Assembly (NCBI RefSeq): GCF_001672755.1
Contig: NZ_LZKI01000074.1
Coordinates: 1 to 64,000, forward strand
DNA from: Mycobacterium colombiense
GTDB taxonomy: Bacteria; Actinomycetota; Actinomycetes; Mycobacteriales; Mycobacteriaceae
Direction: 5' to 3'
Length of the DNA: 64,000 nt
Positions within the stretch are counted from its first letter, which is position 1. Each line of letters opens with the position of its first letter. This document shows positions 48,235-56,583 of this stretch, one piece after another. A program made the translations under genes and the position numbers. The notes below the pieces were generated by a model. That model ran no database searches, was not told the origin of the DNA, and saw nothing but the letters and a program-made list of their open reading frames with translations.

Positions 48235-48717
48235 TCAGAGATCGATGGCGCAGGACTGGTCGACGCCCAGCACGCTCAAAGAGCGCCCCAGGCCGAGGAA
48301 GACGGCGACGCACAGCGTGAGATCCAGGATCTCCTCGTCGGAGAACGACTCCCGAAGTCGTTGAAAGAAGGCGTCATCCAGCGAGGCGTGGTCGGTGGCG
48401 AAGCGCTCGGCGTACTCGATGCAAAGGCGTTGGCGCGGCGTGTATCCCGGGTAGCTGGCGTACGCGGCCACGTTGTCGTAGAGCTCGGGCGCGACCCCCG
48501 CGTCCAGCACCGACTGGGCGCGAAAATCCGAGCACGCCACGCAGTCGTTGATCTGCGCGATGCGCATCCGGGCGAGCTCCCGCTCGTCGGCCGCAAGGAT
48601 GCTCTGCTGATAGGCGCCGCGGATCATGTGTTCGACCATGCCACCGAGTTCCGGCCGCAGCGTCCAGATCATGGCGGCTTCGCCGCCGGGGCCATCCGGC
48701 ACGTTGAGACGGGCCAT
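48235..48717 (-). CDS. AhpD-like / CMD-family protein
   Basis: 160 residues with INDCVACSDFRAQSV holding the CxxC pair. YASYPGYTPRQRLCIEYAER and ATDHASLDDAFFQRLRESFS are shared in type with the protein encoded at 12804-13298. First gene of the block CMD-nitroreductase-SRPBCC. Whether it is a thiol-disulfide enzyme is unproven. Confidence 0.83.
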   Translation of the reverse strand: MARLNVPDGPGGEAAMIWTLRPELGGMVEHMIRGAYQQSILAADERELARMRIAQINDCVACSDFRAQSVLDAGVAPELYDNVAAYASYPGYTPRQRLCIEYAERFATDHASLDDAFFQRLRESFSDEEILDLTLCVAVFLGLGRSLSVLGVDQSCAIDL

Positions 48718-48824
48718 CAGCGAACTCCTGCCCGGTGAAGAGAGGTACTGAGCTGAGCAAACCAGATCGTGGTCGTCGAGACCAGGCATAGACCCGACAA
48801 TCGGTTCGGAGTTACCGTCTCGGC

Positions 48825-49118
48825 GTGCTGTTCATGCACGAGGTGCACAAGATGCGCGGCCGCCGCGAAGACGACTTCGAGGCCGCGTTTTGGGACGGCT
48901 GGATGCCCATGCTCGCCGGCGGCGACGACGCACGGCTGCTGTGGTACGCCGACCACGCCCACGACTCCAACAACTACGCGGCGCTGGTCCACCTGCTCAC
49001 CAACGAGATCCCGCCCGAGCACCGGGCGCCGGGCAGCTACATGTTCGACGCCTTGAAGTTCCGCGATCAATGGGAAAGCCGGCTGTTGCGCACCTCGGAC
49101 TGGTCACCTCTCTACTGA
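48825..49118 (+). CDS. Short hypothetical protein, possibly truncated
   Basis: 97 residues from GTG (VLFMHEVHKMRGRREDDFEA). The start and FWDGWMPMLAGGDDARLLWY have the look of a NIPSNAP/dimeric alpha-beta barrel family in mycobacteria whose members I recall as longer. It ends at DWSPLY, and the next gene on the opposite strand stops nine bases beyond. Likely internally shortened or truncated. Confidence 0.6.
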   Translation: MLFMHEVHKMRGRREDDFEAAFWDGWMPMLAGGDDARLLWYADHAHDSNNYAALVHLLTNEIPPEHRAPGSYMFDALKFRDQWESRLLRTSDWSPLY

Positions 49119-49126
49119 GCTGATCC

Positions 49127-50101
49127 TCACGACCGATTCAGGATTCGTGCCGCATCGCCGGCCATCTCGGAGACGATGTCGGCGGCGGGACGGACTTCGC
49201 GTATGCGCCCCACCCCCTCGCCGATCAGGATGCCAGCGGTGTCGAAATCCTCTGCGGTGACGGCTTTTTCGTAAGCGTTGATCGCCTCGGGCAATTGCGC
49301 CGACAGTCCGGCCTCGTTCCCGTGCCAGGTGTCCAGGAAGGTGTTGCTCAGCGCCCGCGCGTTGTATCCGGCGGGCCAATCGAGCCGGCGCACAAGGTCA
49401 TAGACGCGGGTGCGCACCGTGTCGTCGCCGCCGGCCGCCACGGCCCGCTGCTGGGCGCGCTGTGAGACCAGCGCCTCCGGCGTCGCCCAGAACCGGGTTC
49501 CCACGACCGCGCCATCGGCTCCCAGCGCCAGCGCGGCCGCCAACCCGCGACCATCGCTCACGCCGCCCGCGGCCAGCACCAATGTGTCGGGCGAGCGATC
49601 GGCCACGAAATCGACCACCTCGGGCACCAGGGTGAACGTCGACCGCGCGCTCATTCCATGGCCGCCGGCCTCGCCGCCCTGAGCCACGATGACGTCCGCC
49701 CCGGCGTCCAAGGCCTGGCCTGCATGGTCGAGGGTCTGCACCTGCGCGAGCAGTGGGACACCGGCGGCGTGAATGCGGTCGGCGAAAGGCCGCAGGTCGC
49801 CGAACGACAGCATCACGGCCGCCGGCCGCCGCTCCAGCGCTATGTCGAGCACCCCCGGATTGCGGGCCAGGCTCCAGGTGATGAACCCGTATCCGACCCG
49901 GGTGCCGTCGGCGCTGTCGATCTGGGTGCGCAGCCATTCGGCGTCGGCGTAGCCGCCACCGATGAGGCCCAGGCCGCCCGCCTTCGTCACCGCTGCCGCG
50001 AGCCGGCCCCCGGAGGCCAGCGCCATCGGCGCGAGCACGATCGGCTGCTCGACTCCGAACGACTCGGTGAGTCGTGTCGTCAAACCGGTGGTGGCGCTCA
50101 T
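49127..50101 (-). CDS. Nitronate monooxygenase-family protein
   Basis: 324 residues. ESFGVEQPIVLAPMALASGG, AGADVIVAQGGEAGGHGMSA and VLAAGGVSDGRGLAAALALG are NPD FMN motifs. Not closely similar to the copy at 30124-31254. Its start overlaps the tautomerase stop (ATGA), so they form an operon. Confidence 0.9.
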   Translation of the reverse strand: MSATTGLTTRLTESFGVEQPIVLAPMALASGGRLAAAVTKAGGLGLIGGGYADAEWLRTQIDSADGTRVGYGFITWSLARNPGVLDIALERRPAAVMLSFGDLRPFADRIHAAGVPLLAQVQTLDHAGQALDAGADVIVAQGGEAGGHGMSARSTFTLVPEVVDFVADRSPDTLVLAAGGVSDGRGLAAALALGADGAVVGTRFWATPEALVSQRAQQRAVAAGGDDTVRTRVYDLVRRLDWPAGYNARALSNTFLDTWHGNEAGLSAQLPEAINAYEKAVTAEDFDTAGILIGEGVGRIREVRPAADIVSEMAGDAARILNRS

Positions 50102-50490
50102 TCGAGCTCACCGGTGAGGAACTGCGCCCTACCGTGGCCGAAAGACCAGTCCTCGTCGTCGTTTTCGGTGACCGAGACGATCAGGTCGGCGGGGTCGAGC
50201 CCGCAGCGGGCCGCGAGACGCGACGCCAGCAGCTCATAGAACTTCTGCTTGAGCTCGCGCGGACGTCGCCGGCTCACCACGTGCAAGACCACCTGGCGCG
50301 ACGAACGGTCGATGCCTAGCCCGGTATCCAGCGTGACGATCTCGTGGGCCGGGTGGGTGTGCACCACCTGGTAGCGATCCCGCTCCGGGACGCCGAACGC
50401 TTCGACCACCGTCTCGTGGATCGCGTCCAGCAGCGCACGAACCTCCGACGGCGAACGGCCCTCGATGAGGTCGATATACAACAGCGGCAT
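50098..50490 (-). CDS. Tautomerase family protein
   Basis: 130 residues. MPLLYIDLIEGRSPSEVRAL places Pro at the position that becomes the catalytic N-terminus once Met is removed. The beta-alpha-beta fold resembles the 4-oxalocrotonate tautomerase-like group, doubled in length. Translationally coupled to the NPD gene. Divergent from a LysR regulator that probably controls both. Confidence 0.85.
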   Translation of the reverse strand: MPLLYIDLIEGRSPSEVRALLDAIHETVVEAFGVPERDRYQVVHTHPAHEIVTLDTGLGIDRSSRQVVLHVVSRRRPRELKQKFYELLASRLAARCGLDPADLIVSVTENDDEDWSFGHGRAQFLTGELE

Positions 50491-50598
50491 TTTTCCTCCT
50501 GCGGACAACGCGCGGATTGCGCACCCATTGCAACCGACGGTATGCGTGCGGGAATCCCGCGTGAAATGCCTTCTGTAGGCGATCTATGCTCATCAGGC

Positions 50599-51495
50599 AT
50601 GGACGTGGTGCAGGCCGGCCGAGTCGAGTTGCGCCACCTGCGAGCATTCGAAGCGGTGGCGCGCCTCGAATCGTTCACGCGGGCCGCCCAGGAACTCAGC
50701 ATCACCCAACCCGCGCTGAGCAGAACCATCCAGCAGCTCGAGGATGCGCTCGAAGCGACGCTGTTGGACCGGAGTTCGCGACACGTGGCGACCACCCAGG
50801 CCGGGCGGATCTTCCTCGATCATGTCGAACGGGTCCTCGCCGAGTTGGGACGCGGTGTGGACGCCGTCCAGCAACAGGCGAGCATCCGCCTCGGGTTCAG
50901 CTGGCTGCTGCCCGACCCGTGGGCGCAGGACGCCGTCGCGCGATTCGAGCGGGCCGCCCGGACCTCGGTCAACCTGATCCGCACCGACGACGCGCTCGGC
51001 GCGGTCCAGCAGGGGAAGGTCGACGTCGCTCTGGTGCGCGGGCATGTCACGTCGACCTCCGTTCGGATCGTGCACCTGTTCGACGAGCCGCGCGTGGCGG
51101 TGTGTTCGATTCATTCCCCCCTCGCGGAGCGGGCGGAGTTGGACTGGGCCGAGGTGCCACGCTGGCCACTGGTGGTGAACACCGCCAGTGGTACGACCGG
51201 ACCCTGGTCCTGGCCCGCGGGTGTGGGACCCGAAACCGTGGTCGAGACAACGAATTTCGACGAGTGGATCGAATCCGTCGCCGCCGATCGGGGCATCGGG
51301 GTGATTCCCGACGTCGCCGTCAGGCGCAACATCCATCCGGGCGTGCGGTTCGTCGCGCTGCGGGGCGCCCCCGACATTCCCGTCGCGCTGGCGTTTTTGA
51401 AGCGGGCCAACGCCCCCGTGCTGCGCCGCTTCATCGAGGCGGCGGTGGACGCCGCGCCCGACCCGCGACGGAACACGGCAAGGTCAGGCGAGTGA
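50599..51495 (+). CDS. LysR-family transcriptional regulator
   Basis: 298 residues. HTH LRHLRAFEAVARLESFTRAA and ITQPALSRTIQQLEDALEAT, then the substrate-binding domain (IRLGFSWLLPDPWAQDAVAR). The short intergenic region holds the dyad gcgggaatcccgc (50548-50560). Divergent from tautomerase-NPD, the usual LysR-target layout. Its 3' end overlaps the TetR gene by 12 bases. Confidence 0.9.
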   Translation: MDVVQAGRVELRHLRAFEAVARLESFTRAAQELSITQPALSRTIQQLEDALEATLLDRSSRHVATTQAGRIFLDHVERVLAELGRGVDAVQQQASIRLGFSWLLPDPWAQDAVARFERAARTSVNLIRTDDALGAVQQGKVDVALVRGHVTSTSVRIVHLFDEPRVAVCSIHSPLAERAELDWAEVPRWPLVVNTASGTTGPWSWPAGVGPETVVETTNFDEWIESVAADRGIGVIPDVAVRRNIHPGVRFVALRGAPDIPVALAFLKRANAPVLRRFIEAAVDAAPDPRRNTARSGE

Positions 51496-52083
51496 CGCCA
51501 GCCCGGAACGCACCAGATCCAGACTCGCGGTCACGTCCGCGCCGAGGTCGCCGGAACAACCCCCGCGACCCCAATTCTCCACTGCCGCAACGAGTGCCGC
51601 GGCAATCGCGGAACCCGCGACCTCGGCGGCCAGGTCGATGTTGGCCAGATCCGGATTGCGTCCTCTGACGAAGTCGGTGAGCACACGGGCAAACGAGGAC
51701 TGCACGACCCGCAGGTGACCGGCGATCCGCTCGGCGCTGATCAGCTCGGCCCGGGCGGTCGCGGCCTGGCGCACCACTTCGACGTCGTGCGGGAATGCGG
51801 CGACGCTGGCCAGCACCGCCTCGAACAGTGATTCCGATGCCGGTCGCTCGGCAAGCGCTTCGGCCAGCCACTCCAACTGGGTTTCGTAGTCCTGGAAGAG
51901 TACGGCTTCCTTAGTCGGGAAGTGCCGGAAGAAGGTGCGTTCGGTGACACCGGCCTCGCGGGCCAGCTCGGTGACGGTGACGTTCGCAAACCCCTTGTGG
52001 GCGAAGCTCTTCAACGCCGCTTGGCGAAGTGCCTCATGCGTCGATCGTCGTCGTTGTTCATGACGGTTGCCCGGGGCGGTCAT
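51484..52083 (-). CDS. TetR-family regulator
   Basis: 199 residues from ATG 52083 (MTAPGNRHEQRRRSTHEALR). HTH VTVTELAREAGVTERTFFRH FPTKEAVLF. Divergent from the FAD oxidoreductase, with a perfect 16-bp palindrome between. An ATG 17 codons earlier exists but reads across the operator. Confidence 0.9.
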   Translation of the reverse strand: MTAPGNRHEQRRRSTHEALRQAALKSFAHKGFANVTVTELAREAGVTERTFFRHFPTKEAVLFQDYETQLEWLAEALAERPASESLFEAVLASVAAFPHDVEVVRQAATARAELISAERIAGHLRVVQSSFARVLTDFVRGRNPDLANIDLAAEVAGSAIAAALVAAVENWGRGGCSGDLGADVTASLDLVRSGLASLA

Positions 52084-52136
52084 CTCAGGGGCGATGGTAT
52101 CCCAGGCGAGCGGGTCACAACTGACATCTTCCAATC

Positions 52137-52152
52137 ATGTCAGTACTGACAT
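52137..52152. promoter_or_regulatory. TetR operator palindrome
   Basis: ATGTCAGTACTGACAT is a perfect 16-bp palindrome about 43 bases before the FAD oxidoreductase start and 54 before the TetR start. A further half site ctgacat lies at 52121-52127. Likely binding site of the adjacent TetR protein. Confidence 0.8.
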
Positions 52153-52194
52153 ATCCTTGCCAAGCGATCACCGACGGAGGCGAGGGCCGACATC

Positions 52195-53763
52195 ATGACC
52201 AACACCGAGTACGACGCAATCGTGGTGGGCGCCGGGCACAACGGGCTGACCGCCGCGGCGATCCTGCAACGCGCGGGGCTGCGCACTCTGTGCCTGGAGG
52301 CCAACACCTACGCGGGCGGCATGGCCGCGACGGTCGAATTGATCGACGGCTTCCGGTACGAGATCGCCGGTTCGGTGCAGTTCCCCATGGCGAGCCAGCT
52401 CACCAAGGACCTCGGGCTGGACACCCTGCCGGCGGTGGAACCCGACGTGATGTCCATCAACATCGGCGAACACGGCGAAGAGCCGATGATCTTCTACCGC
52501 GACCCGATGCGGCTGATGACGCATCTGAGCGAGAGGCACGGCCTCGAGGCGGTCACCGGCATGGCCGAATTGATCGCCTGGAGTCAGGGGCCGGCGAAGG
52601 CGCTGGGCCGCTTCGACGTCCGCCGGCCGCCCAAGACCCTCGATGAGATGTATGCCTGCGCGACCGACGACGCCGAACGCCGAGCGATTCACGAGATGCT
52701 GTTCGGCTCGGCCATGGACGTGATCGACCGCTACCTGCCCGACAAAGACAAGCACGCGGTCATGCGGGGGATGCTGGCATTCCTGGCCGTCAACTCGACC
52801 TACCGCGGCCCATACACCCCGGGCAGCGCAACGTGTTTGGCCTTCGCCCTCGCGGTACCCGACGACAGCACCGCCATGATGACGAAGCTGAAGGGCGGCA
52901 TCGGCGCGCTCACCGAGCACCTGCGCGAACTCTTCATCGCCCACGGCGGCGAGATCCGGTTCCGCACCAGGGCCGAGGAGATCCTCGTCGACCACAGCAA
53001 AGTGACCGGTGTACGTCTGCGCGACGGATCGACGATCTCGGCACCGATCGTGGTATCCAACCTGTCGCCGGATATCACGCTCACCGAAATGATTTCACCG
53101 GAACACGTTTCGGCACGATTGGTCTCACGCGTCTCCGGCCGCGACCACCGGGCTTCGTTCGTGCAGATCCATTTCGCCCTGGATGGCCTGCCCGAATTCG
53201 CCCCGCCCTATGAGTTCCTCAACGCCGACGGCATGCAACAGTCGGTCGGAATCTTCGGATCGCCCGAATCCCAGCAGCTGCACTGGGAAAACTGCCGGCG
53301 TGGCGTCGTTCCGGACAACCCGTCGATGGGAATGCAGATTCCATCGGTTCACGACCCCGGCATGGCGCCGCCCGGAAAGCACGCGGCGAGCGCGTTCGCC
53401 TACGCGTTCCCGGTCGAGGTCACCCGCGACCAGCACGGGCATCTCAAAAACTTGATGGCGCAACGGGTTATCGACAAGATCACCCGCCTGGCGCCGAACT
53501 TCAAGGACATCCTGATACGCCACATCACGTTCGCGCCCTACCACATGAACACCATGTTCGGCGCGCCCTCGGGCGACTTCTGCCACGGGCTGCTGCACCC
53601 CGACCTGATGGGTCCCAACCGGCCCGGCCCGAAGGGCTTCCTCGATATGCCCATCGGAATCGACGGCCTGTATCTCGCCGGCGCCGGATGCCATGGCGGA
53701 CCGGGCATCACCTTCACCCCCGGTTACAACGCCGCATATCAGGTGCTCGACGACATGGCCTGA
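52195..53763 (+). CDS. FAD-dependent oxidoreductase, phytoene-desaturase/PYROXD2-like
   Basis: 522 residues. AIVVGAGHNGLTAAAILQRA (GxGxxG) and LCLEANTYAGGMAATVEL bind FAD; GLYLAGAGCHGGPGITFTPG is the C-terminal FAD motif of the CrtI-like family. KGGIGALTEHLRELFIAHGG is also typical. Substrate is probably a lipid or polyprenoid, but not carotenoid biosynthesis by context. Under its divergent TetR regulator. Confidence 0.9.
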   Translation: MTNTEYDAIVVGAGHNGLTAAAILQRAGLRTLCLEANTYAGGMAATVELIDGFRYEIAGSVQFPMASQLTKDLGLDTLPAVEPDVMSINIGEHGEEPMIFYRDPMRLMTHLSERHGLEAVTGMAELIAWSQGPAKALGRFDVRRPPKTLDEMYACATDDAERRAIHEMLFGSAMDVIDRYLPDKDKHAVMRGMLAFLAVNSTYRGPYTPGSATCLAFALAVPDDSTAMMTKLKGGIGALTEHLRELFIAHGGEIRFRTRAEEILVDHSKVTGVRLRDGSTISAPIVVSNLSPDITLTEMISPEHVSARLVSRVSGRDHRASFVQIHFALDGLPEFAPPYEFLNADGMQQSVGIFGSPESQQLHWENCRRGVVPDNPSMGMQIPSVHDPGMAPPGKHAASAFAYAFPVEVTRDQHGHLKNLMAQRVIDKITRLAPNFKDILIRHITFAPYHMNTMFGAPSGDFCHGLLHPDLMGPNRPGPKGFLDMPIGIDGLYLAGAGCHGGPGITFTPGYNAAYQVLDDMA

Positions 53764-53767
53764 GTCG

Positions 53768-54622
53768 TCAGGGCTTGCAGGCGGCTTCGAGAGGAAGCTC
53801 GGGGCCACCGGATTGCAGGGACAGCAGGTACAGGTAGGTCGCGAGCGAATGTTCGCATGACACTGTGTAGTTGACCAAAGTCTTCGGGGGCCAGGGAACC
53901 AAGCGGACCGGGATGAGCTCGACCGGGTTGAGCACGTGCTCGTAGTCGAGGGGCGGGGGCAGCGCGGGGACGATGTCCAGCCGGTTCGCGACCCGCCAGG
54001 AGTTTTTGACCACCTGGTCGAATGTGCCCGCAAACAGCGAATCGCCGGTGCGTGGACTGCCGTAGGTGTAAACGGCCGGGTTGGTAAACGTCGTGTTGGC
54101 GGCCACGTCAAGCGCGAGCAGTGTCGCGAGCGCGCCTCCCAGGCTGTGCCCGCAGATCGTCAGCGAGCCGACGGGTTGAGGGAACGCAACCGCCCCGAGC
54201 GCGTTGACCACCGCCGGCGAACCCGACGTGGCTCCGGTCCGCAGGGACTCGTACATTGCGGTGAAGCCGTCTTCGGTGTGGCCTGCGCCGGCCAGGAACG
54301 GGCATGGCACCTGGAGAAACTCGGCGTCGTGAATCCATTCCAGCCATCCCTCGGTGCCGCGGATTGCGATCGCGACGTCCCCCGTCTTGTCCTCCTGGCA
54401 GATCAGCCCGATGGACACTTCGTCGAGGGCACGGGCAGGGTTCATGTCGGTCGCGAGATCGTTGGCGTAGATCGTGGTGACCACCGTGTAGTCGACGCCG
54501 CCGGCGCTCAACGCTTGACCGGCCTTATTCGTCAGGTCGCCGGGCGGCGTCCCATAGGTCGCGTTGACGAGCTGGGCGAATTGTATTGCCTGCGTTACGT
54601 CTAACGTCGGTTGCGATGGCAT
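53768..54622 (-). CDS. Class 3 lipase-family hydrolase
   Basis: 284 residues. LTICGHSLGGALATLLAL holds the nucleophile Ser in GHSLG, NRLDIVPALPP the catalytic Asp and CEHSLATYLYL the His. No signal peptide, so it is probably cytosolic. Lipid or ester hydrolase of unknown substrate; 17 bases from the lppC-like gene upstream. Confidence 0.88.
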   Translation of the reverse strand: MPSQPTLDVTQAIQFAQLVNATYGTPPGDLTNKAGQALSAGGVDYTVVTTIYANDLATDMNPARALDEVSIGLICQEDKTGDVAIAIRGTEGWLEWIHDAEFLQVPCPFLAGAGHTEDGFTAMYESLRTGATSGSPAVVNALGAVAFPQPVGSLTICGHSLGGALATLLALDVAANTTFTNPAVYTYGSPRTGDSLFAGTFDQVVKNSWRVANRLDIVPALPPPLDYEHVLNPVELIPVRLVPWPPKTLVNYTVSCEHSLATYLYLLSLQSGGPELPLEAACKP

Positions 54623-54639
54623 GGCGGGCCCGCTCGGGT

Positions 54640-55248
54640 TCAGCCGCCGAACAATCCGGTGAGCTGCGCCTGTGCGGTCGCGGCGCCGGCGATCGTCTGC
54701 GCCGCCTGAACGCCGGCCAGGCCGCCGGGCAGTCGATAGTCATTGGGCAGCTGGTAGAGCGTGAACCGATAATGATGCGTCCCGGTTCCGCCCGGGGGAC
54801 AGGGACCCTTGTATGCGGGCTGGCCCGCCGTGTTCGGCAGGGCGGTCGCCCCGGCCGGGGTCTGACCGTCGGCGCTGCTGCCCGAACCGGGGGCGATCCC
54901 GACGACGACCCAGTGGATGTACAGGCCGTTGATGGCGTCGGGATCGTCGACGACGAGGGCCGCGCCCAGCGGCGCCGACCAGGCCAGCGGCGGCGCGATA
55001 TCGGCGCCTTTGCAGGTGTACTGCACCGGAATCGGCGCACCGTCGGCGAAGGCCGGGCTGCTGATCGTCAATGGCCCGTCCCCGGGCGCGTTCGGCACCG
55101 TGCGGCCGAGGGTGGTGATCTTCGGCGTCGACGGTGTGGTCTGGTGGCTATGACCTTGGCCGCCGCAGCCGGCCAGCCCCGGCGCGATCGCCAGCGCACC
55201 GATGATCGCCGCGATTCGGTGAAGCGTGCCCGCCGGCGTCGATTCCAT
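54640..55248 (-). CDS. lppC: PEBP-family lipoprotein LppC
   Basis: 202 residues. Lipobox LAGC after a short signal segment ([13 protein letters not shown]), then the PEBP/RKIP fold: [39 protein letters not shown], and [14 protein letters not shown]. Binds small anionic or phospholipid ligands outside the membrane. In M. tuberculosis it lies two genes from furA-katG, which are absent here. Confidence 0.88.
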   Translation of the reverse strand: MESTPAGTLHRIAAIIGALAIAPGLAGCGGQGHSHQTTPSTPKITTLGRTVPNAPGDGPLTISSPAFADGAPIPVQYTCKGADIAPPLAWSAPLGAALVVDDPDAINGLYIHWVVVGIAPGSGSSADGQTPAGATALPNTAGQPAYKGPCPPGGTGTHHYRFTLYQLPNDYRLPGGLAGVQAAQTIAGAATAQAQLTGLFGG

Positions 55249-55315
55249 GCATAACAGTCTGACTCGCGCGCCCGCGGTGGGGAAGGACCCGATTTTTCAC
55301 CCGGGCGCGGTGACG

Positions 55316-55762
55316 TTACTTGCCGCGCTTCTCGACTTCGAGCACCCGCTTGCGCAGTCCCTCGGTGGCCGTGTCCATCAGGCTCTTGGCCCCCTTCTTG
55401 ACCAGGAACCCGGGCACGGGCGCCACCAAATCCACCGTCAACTCGAAGCGAACCCGGGTGGAGTCGCCTTCACGGGTGAGCGTGTACCGACCCTCTTGAG
55501 CGCGTTGCTGTTTGGCGCTGATCAGGGTCCATCCCACGCCGTCGTCGTGGACGGTGTACGCCAACTCCTGTTCATCGCTGACACCGACGAGTTTGACGAC
55601 CTGTCTGGATCTGATCGGGTGATTCTGGTCGTCCCGCTCGAGCACTTCGACCTTCTTGTGGACCGACGACCACTCGGTTAACGACTCGATGTCGAACAGC
55701 ACGTCCATGATTTCGTCGGGCGTCGCCTCGATGACGACCTCGCGGGAATCGGTGATAGCCAT
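55316..55762 (-). CDS. SRPBCC protein (cyclase/dehydrase type)
   Basis: 148 residues (MAITDSREVVIEATPDEIMD). SLTEWSSVHKKVEVLERDDQ and VRFELTVDLVAPVPGFLVKK are characteristic of the mycobacterial MxaD/Rv0857-like cyclase family. Likely lipid or polyketide binding. Separate in reading from the AHSA1-like gene upstream by 41 bases. Confidence 0.82.
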   Translation of the reverse strand: MAITDSREVVIEATPDEIMDVLFDIESLTEWSSVHKKVEVLERDDQNHPIRSRQVVKLVGVSDEQELAYTVHDDGVGWTLISAKQQRAQEGRYTLTREGDSTRVRFELTVDLVAPVPGFLVKKGAKSLMDTATEGLRKRVLEVEKRGK

Positions 55763-55803
55763 GCCGGGGAAATAGCCAGCGCGGTGCGCCTCGAAACCGG
55801 GCG

Positions 55804-56220
55804 TCAGGGACCTGGTTGGGCGCAAATCCGAGCGAGCCGGGGGAGGACGACATCGCGCCATCCCGGCCCCATCCGCTTGAAGGCCTGCGCCATGCGATTG
55901 TCGTCGAGGTCAAAGCCGCTGTGTTCCAAGAACACTCGGGTACCGCCGCCTTCGGCTTCCAGCCGCCAGGTCAGCGTCCAGGCGGCGGTGAACGTGTAGA
56001 CGAATAGATGCGGGGGGTCGACCTCGAGCACCGTGCACGGCTGCTCGCCGTAGCCCGGCATGTCGAGAGTGAACTGGTGGCCCACCACCGCGGCCACCTG
56101 GCCCTCGGCCCACCACAGCTTCATCAGCGCGGGTTCGGTCAGCAATCGCCACACCGTGGCCGGTGGCGCCGCCACGAATTGATCAACCCGGACGGTCGCG
56201 AACCGTGCCGTTTCGGTCAT
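55804..56220 (-). CDS. AHSA1/SRPBCC-domain protein
   Basis: 138 residues. RVDQFVAAPPATVWRLLTEP and TWRLEAEGGGTRVFLEHSGF mark the AHA1-type SRPBCC family. Its ATG overlaps the ArsR stop (ATGA), the ubiquitous ArsR-SRPBCC operon in actinobacteria. Confidence 0.85.
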   Translation of the reverse strand: MTETARFATVRVDQFVAAPPATVWRLLTEPALMKLWWAEGQVAAVVGHQFTLDMPGYGEQPCTVLEVDPPHLFVYTFTAAWTLTWRLEAEGGGTRVFLEHSGFDLDDNRMAQAFKRMGPGWRDVVLPRLARICAQPGP

Positions 56221-56540
56221 GTCAACTCCTCTGCTACCTCGGCGAGCTTGGCCAGTCGGGCACGCCAGAACTTCTCGAAGGGGTGCAACCATTCGCCGAG
56301 CTCCGCCAGTGGCTCCGCGGTCAGGCGGTAGATGCGGTGGCGCCCGTGCGGCTGGTCGGCCACCAGCCCCGCCTCACGCAACACCTTGAGGTGCTCGGCG
56401 ACCGCCGGTCGGCTGAGCTCGAACCGTTCGCTGAGTTCCCCCGCCGACAGCGGCTTGTCGAAGAGGATCTCCAGCAGTTCGCGTCGCACCGGGTTGGCCA
56501 AGGCGAGGAAGACGCGATCGACACTGGCCACATCCGCCAA
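56217..56540 (-). CDS. ArsR-family regulator
   Basis: 107 residues from TTG at 56540, or 104 from GTG at 56531. Winged HTH: FLALANPVRRELLEILFDKP, LSAGELSERFELSRPAVAEH, and LREAGLVADQPHGRHRIYRL. No metal-binding Cys pairs are seen, so it belongs to the non-metal SdpR-like group. Divergent from the MBL gene across repeated ATGTCGG half sites. Confidence 0.9.
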   Translation of the reverse strand: MADVASVDRVFLALANPVRRELLEILFDKPLSAGELSERFELSRPAVAEHLKVLREAGLVADQPHGRHRIYRLTAEPLAELGEWLHPFEKFWRARLAKLAEVAEELT

Positions 56541-56541
56541 C

Positions 56542-56583
56542 TTATGTCGGATATTCCCGACATGTCAACTGTTTCCGACATAA
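56542..56583. promoter_or_regulatory. ArsR operator with three ATGTCGG/CCGACAT half sites
   Basis: Half sites ATGTCGG (56544-56550), CCGACAT (56557-56563) and CCGACATAA (56575-56583); the outer pair forms the 9-bp inverted repeat TTATGTCGG/CCGACATAA and the inner pair a 7-bp repeat with a 6-base spacer. The second half site overlaps the likely ATG of the MBL gene. Confidence 0.75.

Noticed and set aside
50548-50560. gcgggaatcccgc as a terminator or firm LysR site
   Set aside because: It lacks the T-N11-A pattern and is too short for a confident assignment; kept only as a note with the LysR gene.
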